Assembly: GCF_964275005.1 (NCBI RefSeq)
Contig: NC_092693.1
Span: 29,152,173-29,216,172, forward strand
Direction of reading: 5' to 3'
DNA from: Diadema setosum
Taxonomy: Eukaryota; Echinodermata; Echinoidea; Diadematoida; Diadematidae
Length of the DNA: 64,000 bases
The translations under genes and the position numbers were made by a program. Numbering within the stretch: the first letter of the stretch is position 1; every line of letters starts with the position of its first letter. A model generated the notes under the pieces. It searched no databases, was not told the origin of the DNA, and was given only the letters and a program-made list of their open reading frames with translations. Shown piece after piece: positions 59,048 through 64,000 of this stretch.

Positions 59048-60199
59048 CTAGTAGTAGAGGGGAATAACGGCCATGAATATACTTACTGGCAGTACACGCC
59101 ATGAGCCCCGTGCAAGGTTTCATGAAACCTAGACCACTCTGTCTGGTGCAAACACCAGCGTGTCTGCAGTACCAGTAACGTTCTTTCATCACGTTGCATA
59201 GCATGGACATGGAGGTCAACCTCCTCCCCCACGGTTTCATGTTACTATGTAATAGTGTGGGTAGTGATAAGAGTATGGTGATTGTTTGAGGATGTTTTCT
59301 AGTTAATGTTTATATACATCGGACATGATACCAAAAGGGATAACTCTGTCACCATTTTAAAGTTTGAAAAGAAATGATTGCCTTCAATGGTCAGTTCGTT
59401 GATAATGAATGTCCAAATACAAGGTAGAGATTTAGCTACATGTATGACATTGTCAATGGATGAGCCCCCACATGCCATGCTCTGTTTGACCATTGCAACC
59501 GTACCAAACTGGCCACTCTCCAAAGTGTTCTGAAAATATGACAAATCCATTACTTTATGTCTCAACTGTTATATTTCAGCTCAGGTAAACATGTGTTAAA
59601 AATCAGAAGAAAAGTGTACTTTGTGTTTCTAGCATAATTGGCTAAACTGACTTTGAACCCTTGAAGTTATAGTTTGGCCCAAATCTTATTTGCCAACACC
59701 CTATGATATTCTGACAGTATGCCACATTAAAACTCCTATCATATTCCCTGACTTATCGTGTGGATAGTGGGTAGAATATGGATCACAGTTTTGCTGGATC
59801 TTTGAGCCTAAGTTCATTATTATTATTAGTTGTGTGACATGTCATTAAAAGCTGATTGTACTTACTGAAATGTGCTGGAAAAGAAATCAACTAAATTTCA
59901 TATCCATGTGGTTGGATGCAATTCTTTTTACACTATGATTTCTCTGTTATCTTGTCAAAAAGACTGAAATGGACTTCAGGTGCTAATCTATTATTCCATT
60001 TCAATATTATCTTTATTTTGTTCTTTTTGTCCCCTTCTTGTGATTGAATGTTGATTAACTCTCTGAGATATGTTTGTGCTTTCTTCCAAAAGTTTTCTTC
60101 AGCTTACTCTGAACGAGTTGTAATGGGTTTCATCTCATTTCTTATTTCTTGCAGGTATCCAAAAAGCTTGAGGACATCAGGACAAGATTTGCCTTCTGA
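31172..60199 (+). CDS. SF3B3: Splicing factor 3b subunit 3 (SF3b130/SAP130)
   Basis: SF3B3 is a three-propeller scaffold of the SF3b complex in U2 snRNP, clasping SF3B1 and PHF5A for branch-site recognition. Coding exons: 31172-31397 (exon from 31113), 32293-32369, 33709-33975, 34703-34844, 35849-35961, 36962-37024, 37848-38026, 38841-39006, 39952-40047, 40843-40915, 41916-42067, 43323-43478, 43829-43984, 45075-45218, 46682-46804, 48145-48299, 49795-49969, 52062-52267, 53606-53762, 54281-54406, 55298-55510, 56297-56539, 57107-57211, 57616-57711, 60155-60199. All junctions are GT-AG and in frame: 3654 bases, 1217 residues plus stop, the length recalled for human. It starts [16 protein letters not shown] and ends [14 protein letters not shown]. 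It holds the N-terminal MMS1_N-type and C-terminal CPSF_A regions ([24 protein letters not shown], [25 protein letters not shown]). No truncation is seen. Confidence 0.98.
31429..31616. mobile_element. Tigger/pogo-like MITE in SF3B3 intron 2
   Basis: TA flanks and inverted termini CAGTAAATTTCCTGTTATAAC and TATAGCGGAAGTTGCCTG; 188 bases. It begins 31 bases after the exon 2 donor. Confidence 0.7.
32382..32625 (+). repeat. Diverged local direct repeat in SF3B3 intron 3
   Basis: ATGATCACGTAAGGTACATC then GATGACAGAAACACTTC (from 32382) recurs as ATGATCACATAAGATAAGTC then CATGACAGAAACATTAC (from 32568). It has no CTGA box, so I do not call it a snoRNA. Confidence 0.55.
32713..33264 (+). repeat. 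26-bp minisatellite, about 21 copies
   Basis: The unit is CCTGATGTTTTCCTAGCC plus TATAACAA. Most copies are identical. Four carry TATCAC in place of TATAAC, spaced about 8, 3 and 7 units apart. It is in SF3B3 intron 3. Confidence 0.97.
36076..36153 (+). ncRNA. Box C/D snoRNA candidate, 28S guide (SNORD18-like target), SF3B3 intron 6
   Basis: The terminal stem GCAGA/TCTGC closes box C (ATGATGT, 36083-36089) and box D (CTGA, 36144-36147). Inner boxes are D' (CTGA, 36112-36115) and C' (TGTGATT, 36121-36127). Sequence upstream of D' contains TCCGTGTTTCA, complementary over 11 bases to UGAAACACGGA of large-subunit rRNA as I recall it, the segment targeted by U18 (SNORD18). The five-nucleotide rule places methylation on the middle A of GAAAC, one base from the A expected for U18. 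The D-side guide has no target I know. Host orientation and intronic position fit processing from spliced SF3B3 introns. Confidence 0.72.
37074..37214 (+). ncRNA. Box H/ACA snoRNA candidate copy 1, SF3B3 intron 7
   Basis: The 5' hairpin has GCAGCA paired with TGCTGC and an inner GTTACC/GGTAAT stem, leaving a bulged pocket. The hinge AAATCA matches the H box ANANNA. The 3' hairpin uses GTGGC/GCCAC, and ACA at 37209-37211 sits three bases from the end. The 5' hairpin is nearly identical in the copy at 40566 while the 3' hairpin differs in sequence yet still folds. It begins about 50 bases after the intron 7 donor. The pseudouridylation target is unknown. Confidence 0.72.
37439..37591. mobile_element. 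Foldback element in SF3B3 intron 7
   Basis: TTATGAAAGTTGTCAGCC pairs with GGCTGACAACTTTCATGAA; an inner TTGTCAGTCTCT / AGAGACTGACAA segment continues the hairpin. Confidence 0.8.
38094..38252 (+). repeat. Short tandem duplication, 2.5-3 units, SF3B3 intron 8
   Basis: AAAGCTATGGACCATCTC, then TTGCACTCAAAACATTCAA, is repeated with a truncated third unit (TCTCTTTTGCACTCAAAAC). Confidence 0.85.
40566..40702 (+). ncRNA. Box H/ACA snoRNA candidate copy 2, SF3B3 intron 10
   Basis: The 5' hairpin is the same as in the intron 7 copy (GCAGCATCGGGCATCATGTT start, TGCTGC close) and is followed by the same AAATCA H box. The 3' hairpin has its own lower stem GGTA.GCAG / CTGC.TACC. ACA at 40697-40699 lies three bases from the end. 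A shared 5' pocket with a replaced 3' pocket suggests duplicated genes with one common and one private target. Confidence 0.72.
41239..41870. mobile_element. Non-autonomous piggyBac-like element 1 (SF3B3 intron 11)
   Basis: TTAA flanks (41239-41242, 41867-41870) and inverted termini CCCTATTCTAATTGGG / CCCAGTTAGAATAGGG. TTAA plus CCCT termini are the piggyBac signature. Inside each end are G/C runs around TCAAATTGACC. It ends 46 bases before the acceptor of the exon starting at 41916. No transposase. Confidence 0.82.
42087..42291. mobile_element. MITE with TTACTGTAA termini, SF3B3 intron 12
   Basis: TTACTGTAAGACCAG and CTTGGTTTTACGGTAA form inverted ends. It begins 19 bases after the exon donor at 42067. 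Related copies are at 8990 and, in part, 10968. Confidence 0.65.
42897..42980 (+). ncRNA. Box C/D snoRNA candidate, family alpha copy 1, SF3B3 intron 12
   Basis: The terminal stem TGGA/TCCA closes box C (GTGATGA, 42902-42908) and box D (CTGA, 42973-42976). D' is CTGA at 42932-42935, preceded by guide GTATACTCGCGCTTCGA; C' is a TTGTGAA-type motif. The 37 bases from one before box C to D' are identical in copies at 46187 and 54489, while the rest has drifted. This is the pattern expected if box C plus the D' guide is the selected part. No rRNA target is known to me. Ten bases could pair with CGAGGCGCGA of U4 snRNA with one G-U pair, which is weak evidence. Confidence 0.78.
43481..43564 (+). repeat. 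44-bp tandem duplication spanning a splice donor
   Basis: GAGTGGACACTTTCATTGAA and the following 20-odd bases are repeated 44 bases downstream. The first copy forms the real donor (CCA|GTGAGT at 43479); the second has AT in place of GT. Confidence 0.85.
44323..44401 (+). ncRNA. Box C/D snoRNA candidate, family beta copy 1 (18S U1288 guide), SF3B3 intron 14
   Basis: The terminal stem ATAGC/GCTAT closes box D (CTGA, 44392-44395) and a weak box C (AGGATGC). A D'-like CCGA at 44358-44361 follows guide ATCTGTCAATCCA, complementary over 12 bases to GGAUUGACAGAU of 18S rRNA as recalled. Counting five bases from CCGA points to human U1288, the site I associate with SNORD110. The guide is identical in the copy at 47769. 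The poor box C suggests this copy may be decaying. Confidence 0.62.
46187..46271 (+). ncRNA. Box C/D snoRNA candidate, family alpha copy 2, SF3B3 intron 15
   Basis: Box C GTGATGA 46192-46198, D' CTGA 46222-46225 and D CTGA 46264-46267. The terminal stem is CAGA/TCTG, where the other two copies have TGGA/TCCA. Both sides changed together, a compensatory change that supports a real RNA stem. The D' guide is the same as in the other copies, but the C'-D half is strongly diverged. Confidence 0.78.
47359..47749. mobile_element. T2/Kolobok-like foldback MITE, family A copy 2
   Basis: TTAA lies at 47359-47362 and 47746-47749, with termini AGGGACTGTACAGTA and CTGTACACACCCT. It resembles 7691-8085 throughout and lies in SF3B3 intron 16. 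Confidence 0.78.
47769..47847 (+). ncRNA. Box C/D snoRNA candidate, family beta copy 2 (18S U1288 guide), SF3B3 intron 16
   Basis: The terminal stem TAGC/GCTA closes a good box C (GTGATGT, 47775-47781) and box D (CTGA, 47838-47841). The guide ATCTGTCAATCCA before CCGA is the same as in the intron 14 copy and pairs with 18S GGAUUGACAGAU, predicting methylation at human-equivalent U1288. The D-side guide differs between copies. Of the two this is the better-formed gene. Confidence 0.74.
48376..48520 (+). repeat. Possible tRNA-derived SINE fragment
   Basis: GGTTGCTGGTTCAAACC is a good pol III B-box-like segment, with GAGTAGGCACTGCCCTGG upstream in tRNA-like spacing. The A box is degraded and no tail was found. 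SF3B3 intron 17. Confidence 0.4.
48613..49396. mobile_element. Non-autonomous piggyBac-like element 2 (SF3B3 intron 17)
   Basis: TTAA flanks (48613-48616, 49393-49396) and perfect inverted termini CCCTAAAAAGACTGGG / CCCAGTCTTTTTAGGG, with GGGGGCCTAAAAGGCCCCC-type subterminal runs. Interior blocks (TTTCGCGC, CACATTTTGA, GTTCTGAAGTTA) align with element 1. No transposase frame. Confidence 0.85.
50274..50344 (+). ncRNA. SNORD27: Box C/D snoRNA candidate, SNORD27-like (18S A27 guide), SF3B3 intron 18
   Basis: The terminal stem TGGTC/GACCA (50275-50279, 50339-50343) closes box C (ATGATGC) and box D (CTGA, 50335-50338). D' is CTGA at 50305-50308, preceded by ACAAGCATATGT. ACAAGCATATG is complementary over 11 bases to CAUAUGCUUGU near the 5' end of 18S rRNA, and the fifth base upstream of D' pairs exactly with A27, the known SNORD27/U27 site. 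In vertebrates U27 is hosted elsewhere (SNHG1, from memory). The last base of box C departs from consensus. Confidence 0.8.
50698..51086. mobile_element. T2/Kolobok-like foldback MITE, family A copy 3
   Basis: TTAA lies at 50698-50701 and 51083-51086, with termini AGGGATGGTACAGTATTGG and TGTACGATCCT. The centre is AAAGTGTGGGTCGCACACTTT. The minus-strand ORF through it is a repeat artefact. Confidence 0.8.
51187..51874. mobile_element. DNA element with 32-bp inverted ends and a central mirrored end pair
   Basis: The ends ATATCGTCGCCGGTCACACG (51187) and CGTGTGACCGGCGACGATAT (to 51874) are inverted copies, extending inward to GAACCGACGAATC. In the middle (about 51587-51645) the same end motif occurs twice, head to head, around GCGCGTACTAGTACGCGC. 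No ORF. It is in SF3B3 intron 18. Confidence 0.8.
51988..52036 (+). repeat. Tandem duplication of putative branch-site region
   Basis: TGTGTTTAGGTCTAGTTAAC plus CCTCAG occurs twice in direct succession, ending about 25 bases before the AG at 52060-52061. Each copy has a branch-like TTAAC and a CAG. Confidence 0.8.
54489..54572 (+). ncRNA. Box C/D snoRNA candidate, family alpha copy 3, SF3B3 intron 21
   Basis: The terminal stem TGGA/TCCA, box C GTGATGA 54494-54500, D' CTGA 54524-54527, D CTGA 54565-54568. It is nearly identical to the intron 12 copy; the main difference is the few bases before box D. It begins about 80 bases after the exon 21 donor. Confidence 0.78.
57940..58660 (+). mobile_element. 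GC-rich insert in last SF3B3 intron with GGTACC-type palindromes at both ends
   Basis: The left side has TACCCCGGGGTA (57955) and TAACCCGGGGTACC (57971). The right side has GGTAACCCAGGGTAC (58571) and GGTACCCCAGGGTACC (58637). Two related palindromes at each edge around a compositionally distinct block suggest a mobile element or captured promoter-plus-ORF unit. The superfamily is not recognised and the exact ends are uncertain. Confidence 0.4.
58245..58487 (+). CDS. Intronless 80-residue lysine-rich ORF nested in SF3B3 intron 25
   Basis: The ORF runs from ATG (GCAAAAATGCCAGC context) to TGA, 80 residues, with higher GC and a third-position bias unlike the surrounding intron. Residues 12-35 are strongly basic ([20 protein letters not shown]), as in a nuclear or nucleolar signal or nucleic-acid contact. 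Residues 36-76 look helical and mixed-charge ([20 protein letters not shown]). No signal peptide or membrane segment. I do not recognise the family. It may be a nested gene, a retrocopy without a clear poly(A), or the cargo of the insert at about 57940-58660. Confidence 0.45.
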   Translation: MPAGDGGYAALKGKGRKRRKISREERLENARLRATRKLGKEGAADVLEVFQKASDAGDKAEADGIIMTLLAQGLIEKTTG

Positions 60200-61975
60200 G
60201 TGATACGGTCAATGACAGTCCTGTTCCAATTTGGTGACATTTTGTCTGTGGAACTCAAAGCTTAAGGGATTCCCTCCTCACTGTAACCAACAGACATCTA
60301 GCTATGGGTTTTTCACACTTGGCAGCCCAATGAAATCATGGGCGGAACTGTGAAGTGATCGTGAAGGATGGAATGGCACATCTGTGGCAACCCGATGTCA
60401 GCTTGCTGAAGCAAATTTTCAATTTCAGAGGACTTTTTAATGAGGAAATTTCTTGTAGAAAGTTTTGTAAATCAGAAAGGGTCTTTGCTGCACTGAAGGT
60501 TTGAAGGTAAAGAGTCATGTTCTGGACGCTTCAATGTTTTTCCATCTTTCCTGTCCCAAGCTCAGCAGGCAAGACTTTGAGCGTTCTGTCATGTCAATGG
60601 AGACAAACCCAGAGGATTGCTTCAGTTGCTTGCCTGTGTATTAAAAATGTATTGTTGCAAGTCCAGTTGACCAAGGTGTAAGAAGCACCTCCAAATACCC
60701 ACCATTGTCTTGTGTGTTTGTTTTGTTGTTATTTTTCAATAAGCAAATAAGCAAATACTTTCAAGCCTGGTGAAATGCAGTTAGAAAGTGCCTGTCAACG
60801 TAATCATGAGATATGACCTCTCTTACATGGCTACTGCATGCTTTTTTGTTTTCCTGACATAATTTATCATCCAGCCTTTTCGCATAGTAGCTTCTGTTGA
60901 AATCATTGATTCATTTCAGAAGGCACAGTACATTTGTCATTAAATGAATGCATGGAATGAATTAATGAAAGTCACTGAAGAACAGTTACCCATCAGTTTG
61001 AAGCTGTTGAAAGAAGAACATTTCTCGTGACATTTGAGGTATATGTCAAGAATGTCAGTGGCAGGTTAGGCATTTTAGTTGCATAACATTGTGGGTCTTT
61101 GCAAACTTAATCAGACCATGGATGAACAAGGTCAACATGATACCAGTCAAATGTCAGGATTTTTTTTTTTTCGTTATTTGTATTCATATTACCTTGAATT
61201 TTAAATGGTCACTGTCTCTTTGTCAGTGCAGAAAACAATGTGAAGATGGGAACCTGCCTTCTAATGAGAGTATCTAGATTATGCTGGTCCCAGCATACAT
61301 AATTTCAGACCAGCTCAGCTCTGTAGGAGCAGAATGTTTTCCTTCAAATCATGTTGACCTAAAAAATGTGGTGACCTTGTTGATTTACTTCTGCATGACT
61401 GCCGAGATGGGGGCATTGGGAATGGTAACTAGCTTCTTTGTATGCTCTTTGTGTTGCTGAGTGGAATCAATCCAAGAGAATGTGTTTATAACAGTACTTT
61501 GAGCGGTTATGTTTGGTGGTTGTGAAAAGGACAGCATTCATCAGAATGGTAGGTACTTAATGACAAGGGGAGCATTATTTCAGGCACTAAATGCAAAGCA
61601 TGGCAAATTTTAACATGTAGGGTGTGCATTTTTTTTTTTTTTTTTGTCTTCGGAACCTTCCATATACAAACTGCGCAGAAATCAACCAACCCCCTGCATT
61701 GAAGTAAATATGCATGAAAAACCTGCACTACCTTTACAGAACTTCTCATGCGTTTTACATCCATGGAGCTCAGCAATCCCAAGAGAATGTCTCTGATGTG
61801 TATATACAGTATTTATGTAAAAAAAAAAACCAGAAATAATGTACAGTATGATGTGAGTGAATTTGCAGATTTTTCAGGCAGATCAGGAACATCTGCTGAA
61901 ATTTTTGTTGATGATGGACATAGTGTATGTTTTTCTTTTATACATAGAAAATAAATTTGTACAAAATGTGTACTC
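60200..61975 (+). other. SF3B3: SF3B3 3' UTR (end inferred)
   Basis: No coding frame follows the SF3B3 stop at 60199. AATAAA at 61950-61955, followed by T/GT-rich sequence (TTTGTACAAAATGTGTAC), is the best polyadenylation signal seen. A second AATAAA-type site near 62411 is an alternative. Confidence 0.45.
61950..61955 (+). terminator. Candidate SF3B3 polyadenylation signal
   Basis: AATAAA in the plus strand, about 1.75 kb after the stop, with GT-rich sequence 5-25 bases downstream. Confidence 0.4.
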
Positions 61976-62509
61976 CTGAAGTTTCACTCTTTTGCTTCTC
62001 ATCCATGCGTGTACTGAAAATGGTCCTATGTTGCATTTGTAGCCTTTTGCAATTAAATACTTACAGTTACCTTTGTTGAAAAACTGTGGACTGGAAGACA
62101 TCTTGTTGCTGCCACAGTAAGTGCAGTTGTTAGGCAATGTTGTTCAAGAAATCAGAACCTGTAGTGTCAATCTTCCATTTTTGTGAACAGTTTTGCTGTG
62201 ATGTTGTGGTTGATTGATGCTGTATGAGTGAAAAGTAGCAGCTAGTAGTGCAGTTGTGTAATATCTGTCTAGGTTAAAGTTTTTCAAGGTCAGCAATTGA
62301 ATAAGCATGTCATCGCCGAAGTAAAAATAATAATAATAATAATAATGTCATTCTTGCAGTAAGATGAATATCTTCTTCTCCAGTAAATACAAGGTGATTT
62401 ATCATTCATAAATAAAGATCAGTGAACAGACTTCACAAATCCAATTACAGTGTACCTAAAAAAAAAAAAAAAAAAAAAAAAAAATGGAAATAGACATTGC
62501 CAGTGTTGG

Positions 62510-62860
62510 TTAAAGGCGTAATTTACCATTTGCAGATGAAAGCATTAGTGCTTTAAAATAGTTCTAAAATGTGAGTTAGGGATAGAAACAACCACTGTCG
62601 AAATTTGAATCCTTATAATCGATGTTAAGTGTTGTTAAATACACAAAATGTGAACAATAGTTATAATAAAAATGTTTCCAGACTAAACCATATACAGATA
62701 CGGTTTATTGAGAAAAACCCTGATATCTCCTTATATTTTAGGTTTTATTGCAGATATTTCATATGGTAGGATGTTTTATGATACAACAGACCTACACATA
62801 TGCATCAAATGTGATATCTGGAACATTTTTGAAATCACTGCTCCCAAAGGTAAACTGGAG
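62510..62860 (+). mobile_element. T2/Kolobok-like MITE, family B copy 3
   Basis: TTAA at 62510 then AGGCGTAATTTACCATTTGC. The body aligns with 6911-7251 (GGTTTATTGAGAAAAAC, ATGGTAGGATGTTTTATG), and the right end has decayed (AAAGGTAAACTGGAG). Confidence 0.75.
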
Positions 62861-63230
62861 TACATGTACATATGATATAGTTTATCTATCCACTTGGGTA
62901 CAGAGTATCCCATTTAGTGAAATGACACTTTTCATTTTAAAATTTTGGATCATGAAGAGGAAATTTTAAAGCAACTCCAGAAATAATGTATGTCTCATTA
63001 CTAAATGCAATATGCACGGCAGGCTTCAGACATAATGTGCTAGACTCCCGAGAGGCCATAGGAACGTAGTCAAGTATCTTGAGGTTGAGAGGAAAACTTC
63101 AAAAATATTGTCCTTTTTTTTTTTCTCCCCCTACTCAAAGTCATCAAATACAGAGGACATGTGAATGAGATATTTCTGCACAGGTGTATGTTGCTGGATG
63201 AGTGTGATTCAACAAGATATTTATACATGT

Positions 63231-63351
63231 ATAATATTGACTGGCCCTGAGGGAGTTACCAGAAAATATCGCCCGAGTCGAAGACGAGGGCACTATTCTT
63301 TCAGTGCGGGCAATATTTTCTGATATCTCCCTCAAGGCCAGTCAATATTAT
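63231..63351. mobile_element. Foldback element
   Basis: ATAATATTGACTGGCC pairs with GGCCAGTCAATATTAT. Inner GGGAG/CTCCC and CAGAAAATAT/ATATTTTCTG segments continue the hairpin to a short loop. Confidence 0.85.
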
Positions 63352-64000
63352 AATTATTACCTATCCCCTAGGTAAATTAGGAAAATATGTGAATACGGCT
63401 ATACACTATGATATAGATCAAGCTACTTGAGTTACCTGAAGATCATCACCAACATGTTGAATAGTTGCACACTTGTTCATCATATACATCATTCAAATCC
63501 AACTTCCAAGATACATATTATGTAGTTGTAACAGGCGAACTTCAAACATCTGAACGTATTTACACTTTGTTTTTGCTTCTGTAGGCTATCTATTTCAAGA
63601 GTTGTAATAACCAGGGAGGTGGGACACCTCCCTGTAATAACTGATGATCACTGTGCAGTTATTGAGCACAAATGGACTCGTCATTGTTTGACATGTGCTG
63701 CTGGAAGTGGTCGACCTTGTATGAGTTGATTTATTGGCATTCTTCTGTGGTGCGTGTGTCCCGGATTTGTGAATGTCTCCTCTTTGTGATTGACCAGAAT
63801 GTTTACATGTAAAGTGAATGGCGAAACCCGGAAGAAGGGTGATACCCACTAATATTGCCCGCTGACCTTGACGACCCATCAAAATAGCCTACCAACTACA
63901 ATTGCCCTACAAAAATGCCTCATATAGGTAATAAATGTTACATATATTCAACAAGATGTATATAGCATTGTAAACACTGTCATCTGAAGAGAAGCTAGCT

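Larger units (their letters stand above)
61976..64000. other. Downstream intergenic sequence
   Basis: No gene recognised. It holds a poly(A) run at 62457-62484, a T2/Kolobok-like MITE, a foldback element and a short palindrome at 63610-63645 (ACCAGGGAGGTG / CACCTCCCTG). Confidence 0.5.

Noticed and set aside
63595..63882. 95-codon minus-strand ORF near the window end
   Set aside because: Low-complexity Ser/Thr content, no domain and overlap with a small palindrome.

Overview
The window is genomic DNA from a eukaryote with split genes: GT-AG introns of roughly 0.3-3 kb, many small DNA transposons and one non-LTR retrotransposon. Three conserved single-copy animal genes can be rebuilt exon by exon. 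Protein similarity and repeat types (T2/Kolobok-like, piggyBac-like, Tigger-like and pearl-like elements) suggest a marine invertebrate deuterostome such as an echinoderm or hemichordate. I cannot fix the class from sequence alone.

Layout. 1-3.25 kb: 3' part of a CR1/L2/jockey-type LINE with an open ORF2 (endonuclease plus reverse transcriptase). 3.3-5.9 kb: repeats and unassigned DNA. 5.94-10.48 kb (+): RBFA, mitochondrial ribosome-binding factor A, 3' four exons. 12.0-22.7 kb (-): CENPT, the kinetochore histone-fold protein, ten coding exons and 569 codons, tail-to-tail with RBFA. 22.8-28.5 kb: intergenic, with a diverged 0.7 kb duplication carrying four perfect TGACGTCA sites. About 28.5-62 kb (+): SF3B3 (SF3b130), a non-coding first exon plus 25 coding exons giving 1217 codons, the same length as I recall for human. 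The 3' UTR probably reaches about 61.97 kb.

The most notable feature is that SF3B3 introns hold at least nine snoRNA-like sequences, all sense to the host and one per intron. Seven are box C/D: three copies with a shared orphan guide, two predicted to guide 18S U1288, one predicted to guide 18S A27, and one matching 28S near UGAAACACGGA. Two are box H/ACA with the same 5' hairpin and different 3' hairpins. SF3B3 therefore looks like a snoRNA host gene that has gathered guides carried by other hosts in vertebrates. An intronless 80-codon ORF also sits in the last SF3B3 intron.

Mobile DNA fills much of the introns: TTAA-flanked T2/Kolobok-like MITEs, two non-autonomous piggyBac-like elements, Tigger/pogo-like MITEs, a pearl/Helentron-like element with seven to eight 158-bp internal repeats in a CENPT intron, foldback elements, a 26-bp minisatellite and a large diverged inverted repeat in SF3B3 intron 1. 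Target assignments for snoRNAs rest on rRNA and snRNA sequences recalled from memory and need alignment.
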